Assembly: GCF_030161895.1 (NCBI RefSeq)
Contig: NZ_BSVB01000001.1
Span: 2,790,001 to 2,854,000 of the forward strand
Reading direction: 5' to 3'
DNA from: Pseudolysinimonas kribbensis
GTDB taxonomy: Bacteria > Actinomycetota > Actinomycetes > Actinomycetales > Microbacteriaceae
Length of the DNA stretch: 64,000 nt
Positions 46,192-55,743 of the stretch are shown here, piece after piece (positions within the stretch are counted from its first letter, which is position 1; the number at the start of each line of letters is the position of its first letter). The notes beneath the pieces are model-generated. The model was not told where the DNA came from. It worked only from the letters and a program-made list of their open reading frames with translations, and ran no database searches. A program made the translations under genes and the position numbers.

Positions 46192-47729
46192 ATGGGAGGC
46201 GTGCTCGCCACCCCCGATCCGGACCTCGTCGAGCGCCTGCGACGCGATCTGAGGGCCGCGCGGTACACCGTCGACGAGCTCGAGGCGCTGTGGGGCGCCG
46301 AGGCCGAGGCGGCGCTCGAGCGCGGCGACCGCGTGCCCGCGCTCCGGGCGCTCGCCGCCCAGGCAGGCCGGCCGGCGGCGACTCTCGCGACCGCGTTCCT
46401 GCTCGGGATGCCGGTGCCCGGCCCGGAGCTGTCCGCCGCGTTGCCCGCCCTCGGCCTCGACGGCGCTCGCGGGCTCGGCCTCCTCGACGCCGCGGGCCGG
46501 CCGGCGATGGACCTTCGCCCGTACGCGTTCCTCGACGCGCACGGCGCCGGCTCGTGGTGGATCGCGAGCGACCGCGGCGAGCTCGCGACCGGCGGGGCGC
46601 TGCGCACCGACCACGTGCTCGGGATCGGCGGTGCGTCGGCCACGCTCGCGGGACTGCAGCTGCCCGACGTCGTCGACGCGACGCTCGATCTCGGCACCGG
46701 ATGCGGCATCCAGGCCCTGCACGCGGCCCGCCGCAGCCGCCGGGTGGTCGCCACCGACATCTCGGAGCGGGCGCTCGGATATGCCCGCTTCAACGCCGCT
46801 CTGAACGGCGTCGCGAACATCGAGTTCCGGCTCGGCAGTCTCTACGATCCGGTCGCGGGGAGCGGTTCGACCGGATCGTCTCCAACCCGCCGTTCGTCAT
46901 CACCCCGCGCACGGCGGGCGTGCCCGCCTACGAATACCGCGACGGCGGGATGGTCGGCGACGCGATCGTCGAGGCGGTCGTCACGGGAGCGGCCGGGCAT
47001 CTCGCACCCGGGGGCGTCGCGCAGCTGCTCGGCAACTGGGAGGAGCGCCCCGGTGTCGCGGGACTCGAGCGCGCGACGGGCTGGGCCGATGCGGCGGGAC
47101 TCGAGGCGTGGATCGTCGAGCGCGAGACGCTCGACCCGGCGCGCTATGCGGAGACCTGGATCCGGGACGGCGGCACGCGCGACTCCGACCCCGGATACGA
47201 GGAGCTCGTCGCGGCGTGGCTCGACGACTTCGCCGAACGCCGGGTCGCGGGCGTCGGGTTCGGCTACATCCTGCTGCGCCGTCCGGACGCCGGGGCGAAG
47301 CTGCGCCGCCTCGAACGCCTGGCGGCTCCCCTCGGCGGCGGCTCGGCCGACGGGCAGAGCGCGGCCGGCCTCGGCGGGCACCTCGCGGCGACGCTGGCCG
47401 CGTTCGACGCGCAGGCCGCGCTCGACGACGAGGCGCTGCTGGCATCCCGCGCCGTCGTCGCGCCGGACGTCACCGAGGAGCGCAGCCACTGGCCGGGGGA
47501 TGCGGACCCGAGCGTGATCGTGCTGCGGCAGGGCGGCGGGTTCCGGCGCGAGGTACGCGCGGACACGGGCCTGGCCGCCGTGGTCGGGGCCTGCGATGGC
47601 GAACTGAGCCTCGGCGTCATCGTCGACGCGGTCGCCCACCTGCTCGAGGTCGATGCCGTCGCGCTGCGCGCGGAACTCGTTCCGCAGCTGCGCGAGCTGC
47701 TCGTCGGCGGCCTCCTGACCCTCGCCTGA
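46192..47729 (+). CDS. HemK/RlmG-like SAM methyltransferase with N- and C-terminal extensions
   Basis: A protein of about 512 residues. A helical N-terminal domain (VERLRRDLRAARYTVDELEA) precedes the methyltransferase core. Motif I is VDATLDLGTGCGIQALHAAR, then RVVATDISERALGYARFNAA, and the catalytic NPPF motif RIVSNPPFVITPR of N5-glutamine or N6-adenine methylases. The long C-terminal region (from about residue 380) is conserved only in actinobacterial homologues, as far as I can tell. One G is missing at 46857-46860, just before ERFDRIVSNPPF. The target could be a protein, rRNA or DNA base; unknown. Confidence 0.82.
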
Positions 47730-47805
47730 GGCATCCGGCGCGACCCTCCTGAACGCGGGCTGCAAGCCACCGGCGAGGAATCGTCGCGGGCGTAACGTCC
47801 GGGGC

Positions 47806-49394
47806 ATGTCATCGACGACCGCGCCCGCGAACCGGCAGAACGTCCGCAGCCTCGTTCCCGCCCGGATGGACCGCCTGCCGTGGTCGCGCTTCCACACCCT
47901 CATCGTCGTGGGGCTCGGGGTCTCGTGGATCCTCGACGGGCTCGAGGCGCAGATCGTGTCGCAGAACGGCTACGCGACCACGCTGCACATGAACGCCGCG
48001 CTCATCGGCTGGGCCGGCACGATCTACCTCATCGGTCAGGTCGCCGGCGCCCTGGTGTTCGGATGGCTCTCCGACCGGCTCGGACGCCGCAAGCTGTTCT
48101 TCCTCACGCTCCTGATCTACCTCGGCGGCACGCTCGTCGCCGGCCTCACCCTCCGGGCGAGCAGTGGATCTGGTTCTTCTTCGTCTTCCGGTTCATCGCC
48201 GGGTCGGGCATCGGGGGCGAGTACGCCGCCATCAACTCGGCGATCGACGAGCTGATCCCGTCGCATTACCGCGGGCGGGTCGACATCGCGATCAACGGGA
48301 CCTACTGGGCGGGCGCGGCGCTCGGCGCCTTCGGCAACCTGTTCTTCCTCGACAACCACATCTTCGCCGAAGGCATCGGCTGGCGGCTCGGCTTCTTCGT
48401 CGGGCCGGTGCTCGGCATCATCATCATCTTCCTGCGGCGCGGGGTGCCCGAGAGCCCGCGCTGGCTCATGACGCACGGCCGCCAGGAGGAGGCGGAATCC
48501 ACGGTGCAGGGCATCGAGGATCGCGTCGAGCGCACCACGGGACCGGTGAAGACCGTGCCCGACTCGAAGGCGATCGAGATCTCGCCGCTGACGAAGGTGC
48601 CGATCCTGCAGCTGCTGCGGGTGTTCGTGCTCGAGTACCCGAAGCGCACGATCGTCGGTCTCACGATGATGATCACGCAGTCGTTCCTGTACAACGCGAT
48701 CTTCTTCACCTACGCGCTGGCGCTCACGAACTTCTACCACGTGCCCAAGGAGCAGACCTCGTGGTACTTCTTCCCGTTCGCGATCGGCAACCTGCTCGGC
48801 CCCATCCTGCTCGGGCACCTGTTCGACACGTGGGGTCGGCGCAAGATGGTGCTGCTCACCTACGGCGGTGCAGGCGTCATCCTGCTCGCGTCGTCGCTGC
48901 TGTTCCAGGCGAACGCCATCACCGCGATCGTGCAGGCGATCTTCTGGAGCGCGGCCTTCTTCCTCGCGTCGGCGGGCGCCTCGAGCGCGTACCTGACGGT
49001 CAGCGAGCTGTTCCCGCTCGAGGTGCGCAGCCGCGGCATCTCGTTCTTCTTCTCGATCGCGCAGATCTTCGGCGCCCTCGGCCCGGTGATCTACGGCGGC
49101 CTCATCGGCGACGGCCACAACCGCACCGGCATGGCCGTCGGCTACTACATCGGTGCCGGCGTCATGATCCTGGGCGGCATCATCACGTTCGTGCTGGGGG
49201 TCAACGCGGAGCGCAAGCCGCTCGAGGAGGTCGCCGACCCGCTGAGCCTCGCCAACCGCCAGCAGCGCCGGGAGGGCTGGACCGACCCGAAGGGCGACAC
49301 CGGGGCGAACGCCGGCGAGAAGGGGTCGTCCGGATCACGATCCGGGGCTGACCCCTGTCGCGCCGGGCACCGACGGGCGAGCGTGGAGTCATGA
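47806..49394 (+). CDS. MFS transporter of the sugar-porter type
   Basis: A 12-helix transporter of about 529 residues with sugar-porter motifs: FGWLSDRLGRRKLFFLTLLI in loop 2-3, FRFIAGSGIGGEYAAINSAI, RRGVPESPRWLMTHGRQEEA after TM6 and HLFDTWGRRKMVLLTYGG in loop 8-9. The central loop and GVSWILDGLEAQIVSQNG suggest a metabolite:H+ symporter like those for aromatic acids or myo-inositol. One G is missing at 48155-48157. The TGA at 49392 overlaps the PspC start (ATGA), supporting this end over an earlier stop in another frame at 49351. Confidence 0.85.
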
Positions 49395-49636
49395 ACCGAC
49401 CCACCCTCTCCCGTCCCCGTCAGGGGCGCATCATCGCCGGCGTGTGCGCCGGGCTGGCGCGACGGTTCGGCTGGAACGTCACCGTCGTGCGCGTGCTGGC
49501 CGTGCTGTCGTTCGTGCTGCCCGGCTCGCAGCTGCTGGCCTACGCGATCTGCTGGATCGTCATCCCGTCGGATCCGGAGGTCGCGCGGAGCCCGTTCCCG
49601 GGTTCGCCCCAGGAGCCCTCCAGCACGAGCGCCTAG
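49391..49636 (+). CDS. PspC domain membrane protein
   Basis: An 81-residue PspC-domain protein: GRIIAGVCAGLARRFGWNVT followed by the helix VVRVLAVLSFVLPGSQLLAY and AICWIVIPSD. PspC proteins sense envelope stress or act as toxin/antitoxin-like membrane partners in some bacteria; in actinobacteria small PspC genes are usually of unknown role. It overlaps the end of the transporter gene by 4 bases. Confidence 0.87.
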   Translation: MNRPTLSRPRQGRIIAGVCAGLARRFGWNVTVVRVLAVLSFVLPGSQLLAYAICWIVIPSDPEVARSPFPGSPQEPSSTSA

Positions 49637-49645
49637 CTTCGGGGC

Positions 49646-50110
49646 GTGGGATTCCTCGGTCGCCTCTTCGGATTCTCCGGAGCGTCGCCGGATGCCGGCG
49701 GCGCCGAGCCGCCGGAGGACGCGGCGGCGATCGAGCGCTATCGCTTCGTGGTGCGCACCGCGCCGTCGGCGACGATCGAGCAGGTGCACGCCGAGGCCTT
49801 CGCGCGACTCACCGACGCGCAGCGCGCGGTCATCTACGAGGAGCTCAGCCGGGGCGCCGGCACCGGGGAGCGTCCGCTCTCGAGCGAGCCCGCGACGCTC
49901 GCCCGGTCGGTCTCACGGGCGCAGTCCCGCACCCCGGATGCGCTCGAGCGCGTCGTCGGCGCCGGGGGCCCGGCCCTCCTGGGCGCGGTCGCCGGATACG
50001 TGGTCGCGTCTCCGCTCGTGAGCGCGTTCCTGCCGTGGGGCGGCTCCGCGACTCAGGACGCGGGATCCGGCGCCACCGCGGCCGACGACCGGGGCGACGC
50101 GGCGGTCTGA
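49646..50110 (+). CDS. hypothetical protein with C-terminal hydrophobic segment
   Basis: A 154-residue protein starting at GTG. A folded part (AIERYRFVVRTAPSATIEQV, ARLTDAQRAVIYEELSRGAG) precedes a hydrophobic helix ALLGAVAGYVVASPLVSAFL and a Gly/Ala/Asp tail. The segment LTDAQRAVIYEELSRGAG is recurrent in actinobacterial hypotheticals. No signal peptide is seen. Its end overlaps the convergent acyltransferase by 58 bases. Function unknown. Confidence 0.7.
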   Translation: MGFLGRLFGFSGASPDAGGAEPPEDAAAIERYRFVVRTAPSATIEQVHAEAFARLTDAQRAVIYEELSRGAGTGERPLSSEPATLARSVSRAQSRTPDALERVVGAGGPALLGAVAGYVVASPLVSAFLPWGGSATQDAGSGATAADDRGDAAV

Positions 50111-51405
50111 CGCGCGCCGCGCCACCGGCCGAGCAGCAGCACGGCGATCCCGAAGCACACGGCGCCGAAGACCGCGAGCGGCAGGCTCAGGAACAGCTCG
50201 ATCTCCAGGAACGTCGGCAGGAAGGTCAGAGCGGCGCACACCGCGACCACCCCGATCGGCGGCGTCGGCCCGAGCTCACGAGGCGCCTCCCACCGCCCGA
50301 CGAGCAGCGACAGCGCGAACAGCAGGCCGAGCACGAGCACGTAGACCGCGATCCGCGACCACCACCACGCCGCCGAGCCGGGCGTCGGGCTCGCGCCGGG
50401 GATCAGCAGGGCGAGCCCGGCGAGCGCGATGATGATCGGCAGGTGCCACAGGTAGATCGTCATGAGGCGGGTGCCGGCCAGGAAGACGATGCCGCGGGCG
50501 CCACGGGTGCGCATGAGGCCGGTCAGCGCCGGCTTCAGCAGCCGCAGCGTGCAGGCCTGCGCGAGGCCGAGCGCCACCAGCGGCAGGGTCGGCGGGTTGA
50601 GATTCGTCAGCATGTCGGCGGAGTACGGACCCGCGAAGACCATCGGGAAGAGCGTCGCCCACGCGCCGAGACCGAGCAGCGCGAGCTGCCACCAGCGGCG
50701 CCGATCGAACCAGCCGTCGGCGTACCAGAACCCCAGCTGCTGCACGAGCGGCCAGACGAAGAGCATGTCGAGCAGGCCGATCGTGTCGCCGTCGAGAGTC
50801 ACGTGCACGTCCGCATAGGCGTAGCTGAAATCGAGGTGACCGGGCACGGTGTAACGCAGCACGTCGACGATGATCACGCCCGCCAGCAGCACCGCCAGCG
50901 GCGCCCAGCGGTTGCGTTCGTGCCAGGTCGCGAGCGCCGGGAGGAGCGCCTGGCAGAGCGTGTAGGCGGCGATGAACCAGAGCGGCGACCCGGCGCCGAC
51001 CGCGACGCTCGCGACGAGGGCGGGCGGAGCCCCCACCAGTGTCGCGATCCCGAGCGCGGCGACGTAGAACACGAAGAGCGGCAGGGCGGGCTGCGCCAAC
51101 CTCAGCACGCGGTTGCGCACGAAGTCGGCCGCCGTTCCCCCGCGGCGACGCAGGTTGCGCCAGGCCGTCATCCCGGCGAATCCGCCGACGACGAAGAACA
51201 GCGGCATGATCTGCATCACCCAGGTGACGCCGTCGAACCACCATTGGTGCTCGAGGGGCCGCGTGACGACGATGCCGTGCGGACCCGCGCCGACGCCGAC
51301 CTCGAGCAGGTGGATCACCACCACGAGCAGCACGCAGAACACGCGCGCCAGGTCGAGGGTCAGGTCCCTTTTCGAGAGGTCGATCGAGGACGGGCGCGCA
51401 CTCAC
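50053..51405 (-). CDS. membrane acyltransferase, acyltransferase-3 family
   Basis: A 450-residue polytopic protein with about ten membrane helices. The acyltransferase-3 opening is RDLTLDLARVFCVLLVVVIH, with the catalytic His in VIHLLEVGV; further on come PLFFVVGGFAGMTAWRNLRR and the C-terminal IYLWHLPIIIALAG. These enzymes O-acetylate or acylate cell-surface polysaccharides or peptidoglycan at the membrane. The extreme C-terminus (RSSAAVAPDPAS) overlaps the convergent gene. Confidence 0.87.
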   Translation of the reverse strand: MSARPSSIDLSKRDLTLDLARVFCVLLVVVIHLLEVGVGAGPHGIVVTRPLEHQWWFDGVTWVMQIMPLFFVVGGFAGMTAWRNLRRRGGTAADFVRNRVLRLAQPALPLFVFYVAALGIATLVGAPPALVASVAVGAGSPLWFIAAYTLCQALLPALATWHERNRWAPLAVLLAGVIIVDVLRYTVPGHLDFSYAYADVHVTLDGDTIGLLDMLFVWPLVQQLGFWYADGWFDRRRWWQLALLGLGAWATLFPMVFAGPYSADMLTNLNPPTLPLVALGLAQACTLRLLKPALTGLMRTRGARGIVFLAGTRLMTIYLWHLPIIIALAGLALLIPGASPTPGSAAWWWSRIAVYVLVLGLLFALSLLVGRWEAPRELGPTPPIGVVAVCAALTFLPTFLEIELFLSLPLAVFGAVCFGIAVLLLGRWRGARQTAASPRSSAAVAPDPAS

Positions 51406-51424
51406 GCGCCGACACTAGCGGGCG

Positions 51425-51634
51425 TCAGTGCGCGAGGAGGATGCGCACCGCGGTGTCGCGGTCGCGGGTCTGCGCGATCTCCACCGAGGTGTTGTAGACG
51501 GTCCCGTACAGACTCACGAAGCGGTCGCCCGCCTCGATCACGTAGCCCACGACGATGTCGGCCTTCACCACCCGCCAGACCCCGGGCAGCGCTTCGACGA
51601 CATCCGCGTGGATGACATCGGCGGTAGTGATCAT
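51425..51634 (-). CDS. small conserved-looking hypothetical protein
   Basis: A 69-residue protein, MITTADVIHADVVEALPGVW followed by VKADIVVGYVIEAGDRFVSL and TSVEIAQTRDRDTAVRILLA. The alternating hydrophobic strands suggest a small beta-rich fold. The palindrome GATCAT-acacgc-ATGATC surrounds the start codon region, and no ribosome site is evident, so a leaderless transcript is possible. I do not recognise the family. Confidence 0.6.
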   Translation of the reverse strand: MITTADVIHADVVEALPGVWRVVKADIVVGYVIEAGDRFVSLYGTVYNTSVEIAQTRDRDTAVRILLAH

Positions 51635-51685
51635 GCGTGTATGATCCCACCCCTCATCGGGGGTACCAGGGGTTGCCGCTGAGCG

Positions 51686-53386
51686 TCAGGTGTGCATCCG
51701 CACGACCGCCGCCGTCTCGGGCGGGATGGCGTCGGCGGCGACATCGGCGCGGGTGCCGAGCAGCAGCTCGCCGGTGCCCGCGGCCCACGCCTCGCGGCCG
51801 AGGTTCACCCGCAGCTCGAGGTCGCGGATGCGCAGCCGGAACCGGCCCGCGTCGTCGTCGACGTCCGCGGCCAGCTCGTCGAAGGTCGCCTCCCGGAACG
51901 CGCTCTCGCGCCGACGCAGGGCGATGAGGTCCCGGTGCAGGCGCAGCAGCCGGGCGTGCGGGTCGCGCTCGCGCTCGGCCCACTCGAGGTGCGAGCGCTC
52001 GAAGGTGGCGGGGTCCTGCGGATCCGGCACGGCATCCGGATCCCAGCCCATCCGCTCGAACTCGGCGATCCGCCCCTCGGCGGTCGCCCGCCCGAGGTCG
52101 GGGTCGGGATGCGCGGTGAAGAACTGCCAGGGGCTCGAGGCGCCCCACTCCTCGCCCATGAACAGCATCGGGGTGAACGGCGAGCACAGGGTCAGCACCG
52201 CCGCGATGGCGAGCCGGTCGGGCGAGAGCGTGGCCCCGAGCCGGTCGCCGGTGGCGCGGTTGCCGATCTGGTCGTGATCCTGGGCGAAGGTGACGAGCCG
52301 CCACGGCTCGAGCTCGGGCGGGATGGGAGCGCCGTGGGGGCGTCCCCGGAACGACGAGTACGTGCCGTCGTGGAAGAAGCCGCGGGTGGCGGCCTTCGCG
52401 AGCGCCGCGAGCGAGTCGAAGTCGGCGTAATAGCCCTGCGTCTCGCGGGTCAGCGCGACGTGCACGGCGTGGTGGTAGTCGTCGCACCACTGCGCGGTGA
52501 GCCCGTCGCCGCCGGCCTCGCGCGGGGTGATCAGCCGCGCGTCGTTCATGTCCGACTCGGCGATGAGCGTGAGGGGACGGCCGAGCGCGGCGCTGCGCTC
52601 GTCGGCCTGCGCGGCGAGGGCGGTCAGCAGCGCGTCGCGACGGTCGTCGGCGAGGGCGTGCACGGCATCCAGGCGCAGGCCGTCGACGCCGTAGTCCTCC
52701 AGCCACATCCGGGCGTTGTCGAGCGCGTACCGGAAGACCTCCGGCTCCTCGATCGCGACCGTGTCGCCCCAGGTGTTGCCGCCCTCGGTGCGCAGGTACG
52801 GCGCGAACCGGGGCAGGTGGTTGCCCGCCGGGCCGAGGTGGTTGTAGACGACGTCCTGGATGACGCCCAGCCCCCGCGCGTGGCACGCGTCGACGAGGCG
52901 GCGGTACGCGCTCGGGCCGCCGTAGCTCTCGTCGACCGTGAACCAGGCGACGCCGTCGTAGCCCCAGTTCCAGTCGCCGTCGAAGGCGTTGACCGGCAGC
53001 AGCTCGACGAGGTCGATGCCGAGGGCGACGAGGTCGTCGAGACGCTCGATCGCGGAGTCGGCGGTGCCGCCGGGCGTGAAGGTGCCGAGGTGCAGCTCGT
53101 AGACGACCGAGCCCGGCAGAGCGCGCCCGGGCCAGCGGCCGGCGCTCTCGAAGACCGCGGGGTCGACGACGGCGCTCGGGCCGTCGACGCCGTCGGGCAG
53201 CGCACGGCCGCGCGGGTCGGGGACCGGGGCCGGGTCGTCGTCGAGCACGAAGCCGTAGCGGCTGCCGGGCGCGAGGTCGACGTCGGCGCGCCACCAGGCA
53301 TCCGGATCGCGGCGCATCTCGTGCAGCTTCTCCGGAGTCCACAGCCGCACTCGACCGGGGCGCGGGGCCCAGACCTCGGGGATCAC
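51686..53386 (-). CDS. treZ: malto-oligosyltrehalose trehalohydrolase
   Basis: A GH13 enzyme of 566 residues that releases trehalose from maltooligosyl-trehalose made by TreY. Catalytic residues: nucleophile Asp in DGLRLDAVHALADD, acid/base Glu in LTLIAESDMNDARL and stabilising Asp in TFAQDHDQIGNRATG. YELHLGTFTPGGTADSAIER is a TreZ signature. The GTG start overlaps the treY stop by 4 bases (GTGA), completing a treX-treY-treZ operon. The N-terminal CBM48-type region is present from MIPEVWAPRPGRVRLW. Confidence 0.93.
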   Translation of the reverse strand: MIPEVWAPRPGRVRLWTPEKLHEMRRDPDAWWRADVDLAPGSRYGFVLDDDPAPVPDPRGRALPDGVDGPSAVVDPAVFESAGRWPGRALPGSVVYELHLGTFTPGGTADSAIERLDDLVALGIDLVELLPVNAFDGDWNWGYDGVAWFTVDESYGGPSAYRRLVDACHARGLGVIQDVVYNHLGPAGNHLPRFAPYLRTEGGNTWGDTVAIEEPEVFRYALDNARMWLEDYGVDGLRLDAVHALADDRRDALLTALAAQADERSAALGRPLTLIAESDMNDARLITPREAGGDGLTAQWCDDYHHAVHVALTRETQGYYADFDSLAALAKAATRGFFHDGTYSSFRGRPHGAPIPPELEPWRLVTFAQDHDQIGNRATGDRLGATLSPDRLAIAAVLTLCSPFTPMLFMGEEWGASSPWQFFTAHPDPDLGRATAEGRIAEFERMGWDPDAVPDPQDPATFERSHLEWAERERDPHARLLRLHRDLIALRRRESAFREATFDELAADVDDDAGRFRLRIRDLELRVNLGREAWAAGTGELLLGTRADVAADAIPPETAAVVRMHT

Positions 53387-55739
53387 GAGGAACTCCGGAG
53401 AAGCGCGACGGGATAGCGGTCGAGGAGGTCGGCGACGCGGGTCTCGCCGCCGGCGTGCTCGGCGCCGGTCAGCTCGTCGACGACAGGCCGGTGCGGCAGC
53501 AGCACCGTCGTGGCGCCCCAGCCGCCGGCGCGGGCGAGGCCCAGCGGCAGGCGGGTCGCCAGCACGGTCACGCCGCCGCGGTCGACCGCGACGATGTGGC
53601 GGGAAGCCGCGCCGATCGCGGGGATCGGCAGGTAGCGGCCGAAGAGCTCCGGATGGTCGCGGCGCAGTCGCAGCGCGCGGCTGGTGACCAGGAGCTTCGC
53701 GGCGCCGGTCGCGTCCAGCGGGGGCGCCATCCGGCGTCGAGGCGGGCGAGCAGTGCGCGGCGCTCGCCGAGGTCGACGGGCCGGCGGTTGTCGGGGTCGA
53801 CGAGGGATCGCTCCCAGAGCTCGCTGCCCTGGTAGACGTCGGGCACACCGGGGCCGGTGAGCTGCAGGAGCTTGGCGGCGAGGCCGTTGGACCACCCGGC
53901 CGGCTCGAGCAGGGCGACGATCCCGTCGAGGGCCGCCGCGGTGCTGGCGTCGTCGAAGCAGGCGTCGACGAGCGCGTGCATGCGCCGCTCGAACTCCTCG
54001 TCGGGGTGCTGCCAGCTCGTGTGGGCGCCCGCCTCGCGCGCAGCCTTCTCGGCGTAGCCGTGCAGGGCCGCGCGCTCCCGCGGCCACGACCCCGCGACGG
54101 ACTGCCAGAGCAGGTTCTCGAACACCGGATCGCCGAGGGGATGGCGCTGCCGCATCCCCGCCACGAACGCCGCCCACTCGCCCGGCGCCTCGGCGATCGC
54201 GGTGATCCGCGCGCGGGTGTCCTCGCCGCGCTTGGTGTCGTGCGTGGAGAGCGTCGTCATCGCGAGCGGATGCTCGGCGAGCCGCCGCTCCTGGCGCGCG
54301 TGGAACTCATCGACGTCGATCGCGAACTCCGAGGGGTCGGCGCCGACCTCGGTGAGACTCGCGAGCCGGGAGACGCGGTAGAAGGCGCGGTCCTCGACGC
54401 CCTTCGCCATGACCATGCCGCTGGTCTGCTGGAACCGGATCGCGACCGGCTGCGCCGGGTCGCTCAGCACCGGCGCGAGCGCAGCGATGCTGCTCGCGAG
54501 GTCGGGCCGGCGTCGCGTCGCCTCGGCGATCGCCGCGTCGAGGTGCTCCCGCCCGTACGGCAGGTAGCTCCGGTACACGGGGAAGCACGCGAGCACCTCC
54601 GCAGTCGCATCTTCGACCCTCTCGCCATCCCCTTCCTGGCCAAAAACGCCCAGTGGGCTCCCGCCCGCACTGGGCGTTTTTGGCCAGGGAGTCGCGGCTT
54701 CGCGGGCCGCGGCCTCGCGGGCGAGGCGGGCGACCTCCGAGCGGAGGATGCCGTCGGCGACCTCGCGCTTCATGTCGTGCACGAGGTCGTCCCAGGCGAC
54801 CGGCGGGTCGAGCCGGTCGAGGGCCGCGAGACCCTCCGGGTCGACGAGCACCCGGTCGAACTCGGCGAGCGCGTCGTACCCGGTGGTTCCGGCCGTCGCC
54901 CAGAACGGGGGCAACCGCTCGCCGTGCTCGAGGATCTTCTCGACGAGCACGTAGGCATCGCCCGTCGCGGCGGCCAGGGCATCCAGGTACCCGCCCGGAT
55001 CGGCGAGCCCGTCGGGGTGGTCGACGCGCAGGCCGTCGGCGATCCCCTCGCGCACCCAGCGCAGGATCTCGCGGTGCGTCGCCGCGAAGACCTCCGGCAG
55101 CTCGACGCGGACGGCGGCGAGGTCGCTCACGGCGAAGAAGCGGCGGTAGTTGAGCTCGGCGTCGGCGCGGCGCCAATCGACGAGCTCGTAGTGCTGCGCC
55201 GCGTGCACCGCGAGCACGTCCGGCGCCTCGGTGCCGTGGGCCAGGGGATAGCGATGCTCGTGGTAGCGCAGCTCGCCGTCCTCGACGCGCAGCGCTCCGC
55301 TCGCGGCGGCGTCGGCGAGGGACTCGCCGAGCACCGGGATGCGCACCCGGCCGCCCCCGAGATCCCCGTCGATGTCGAACCACGCCGCGTGCTCGGCGTC
55401 CGCTCCGTGCTGCAGCACGTCCCACCACGCGGCGTTCACCTCCGGCCGCGCCACGCCCACGTGGTTCGGCACGATGTCGACCAGAACCCCCAATCGGTTC
55501 GCGTGCGCCGCGCGCGACAACGAATCGAGCGCATCGACGCCCCCGCGCTCCGGATCCACCCTCGCGGGGTCGACGACGTCGTACCCGTGCGTCGACCCCG
55601 GCGTCGCCTCCAGCAGCGGCGACAGGTAGACCCAGTCCACCCCGAGGTCGCGCAGGTACCCGGTGGCATCGGCGGCGTCGGCGAGGGTGAACCCGGCGGT
55701 CACCTGCAGCCGGTAGGTGGAGATCGGCGAACCGGGCAT
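53383..55739 (-). CDS. treY: malto-oligosyltrehalose synthase (interrupted by an in-frame palindromic element)
   Basis: TreY turns the reducing-end alpha-1,4 bond of maltodextrins into the alpha,alpha-1,1 bond of trehalose. About 785 residues. Landmarks: STYRLQVTAGFTLADAADAT; VDIVPNHVGVARPEVNAAWW; nucleophile in DGLRVDHPDGLADPGGYLDA; acid Glu in AYVLVEKILEHGERLPPF; Asp in TTLSTHDTKRGEDTRARIT. One base is missing in the G run at 53720-53724 (before PPLDATGAAKLL). Between REAAAREAAT and ERVEDATAEVL lies an extra in-frame stretch encoded by the palindrome at 54635-54688 (18 codons). It starts 4 bases after the glgX stop. Confidence 0.93.
54635..54688. repeat. 54-base palindromic element inside treY
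   Basis: Two perfectly complementary 21-base arms (54635-54655 and 54668-54688; core AAAAACGCCCAGTG) flank a 12-base loop. The whole unit is exactly 18 codons and is read through in frame by treY, adding residues around TPSAGGSPLGVFG at a point where homologues are shorter. It looks like a small REP- or MITE-like insertion that kept the frame; transcribed, it would form a very stable hairpin in the treY mRNA. Confidence 0.72.
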
Positions 55740-55743
55740 CGGA

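Noticed and set aside
48164-49351. Earlier end for the sugar-porter gene at 49351
   Set aside because: That stop belongs to a different frame; the frame carrying the transporter ends at 49394 with an ATGA overlap to pspC.
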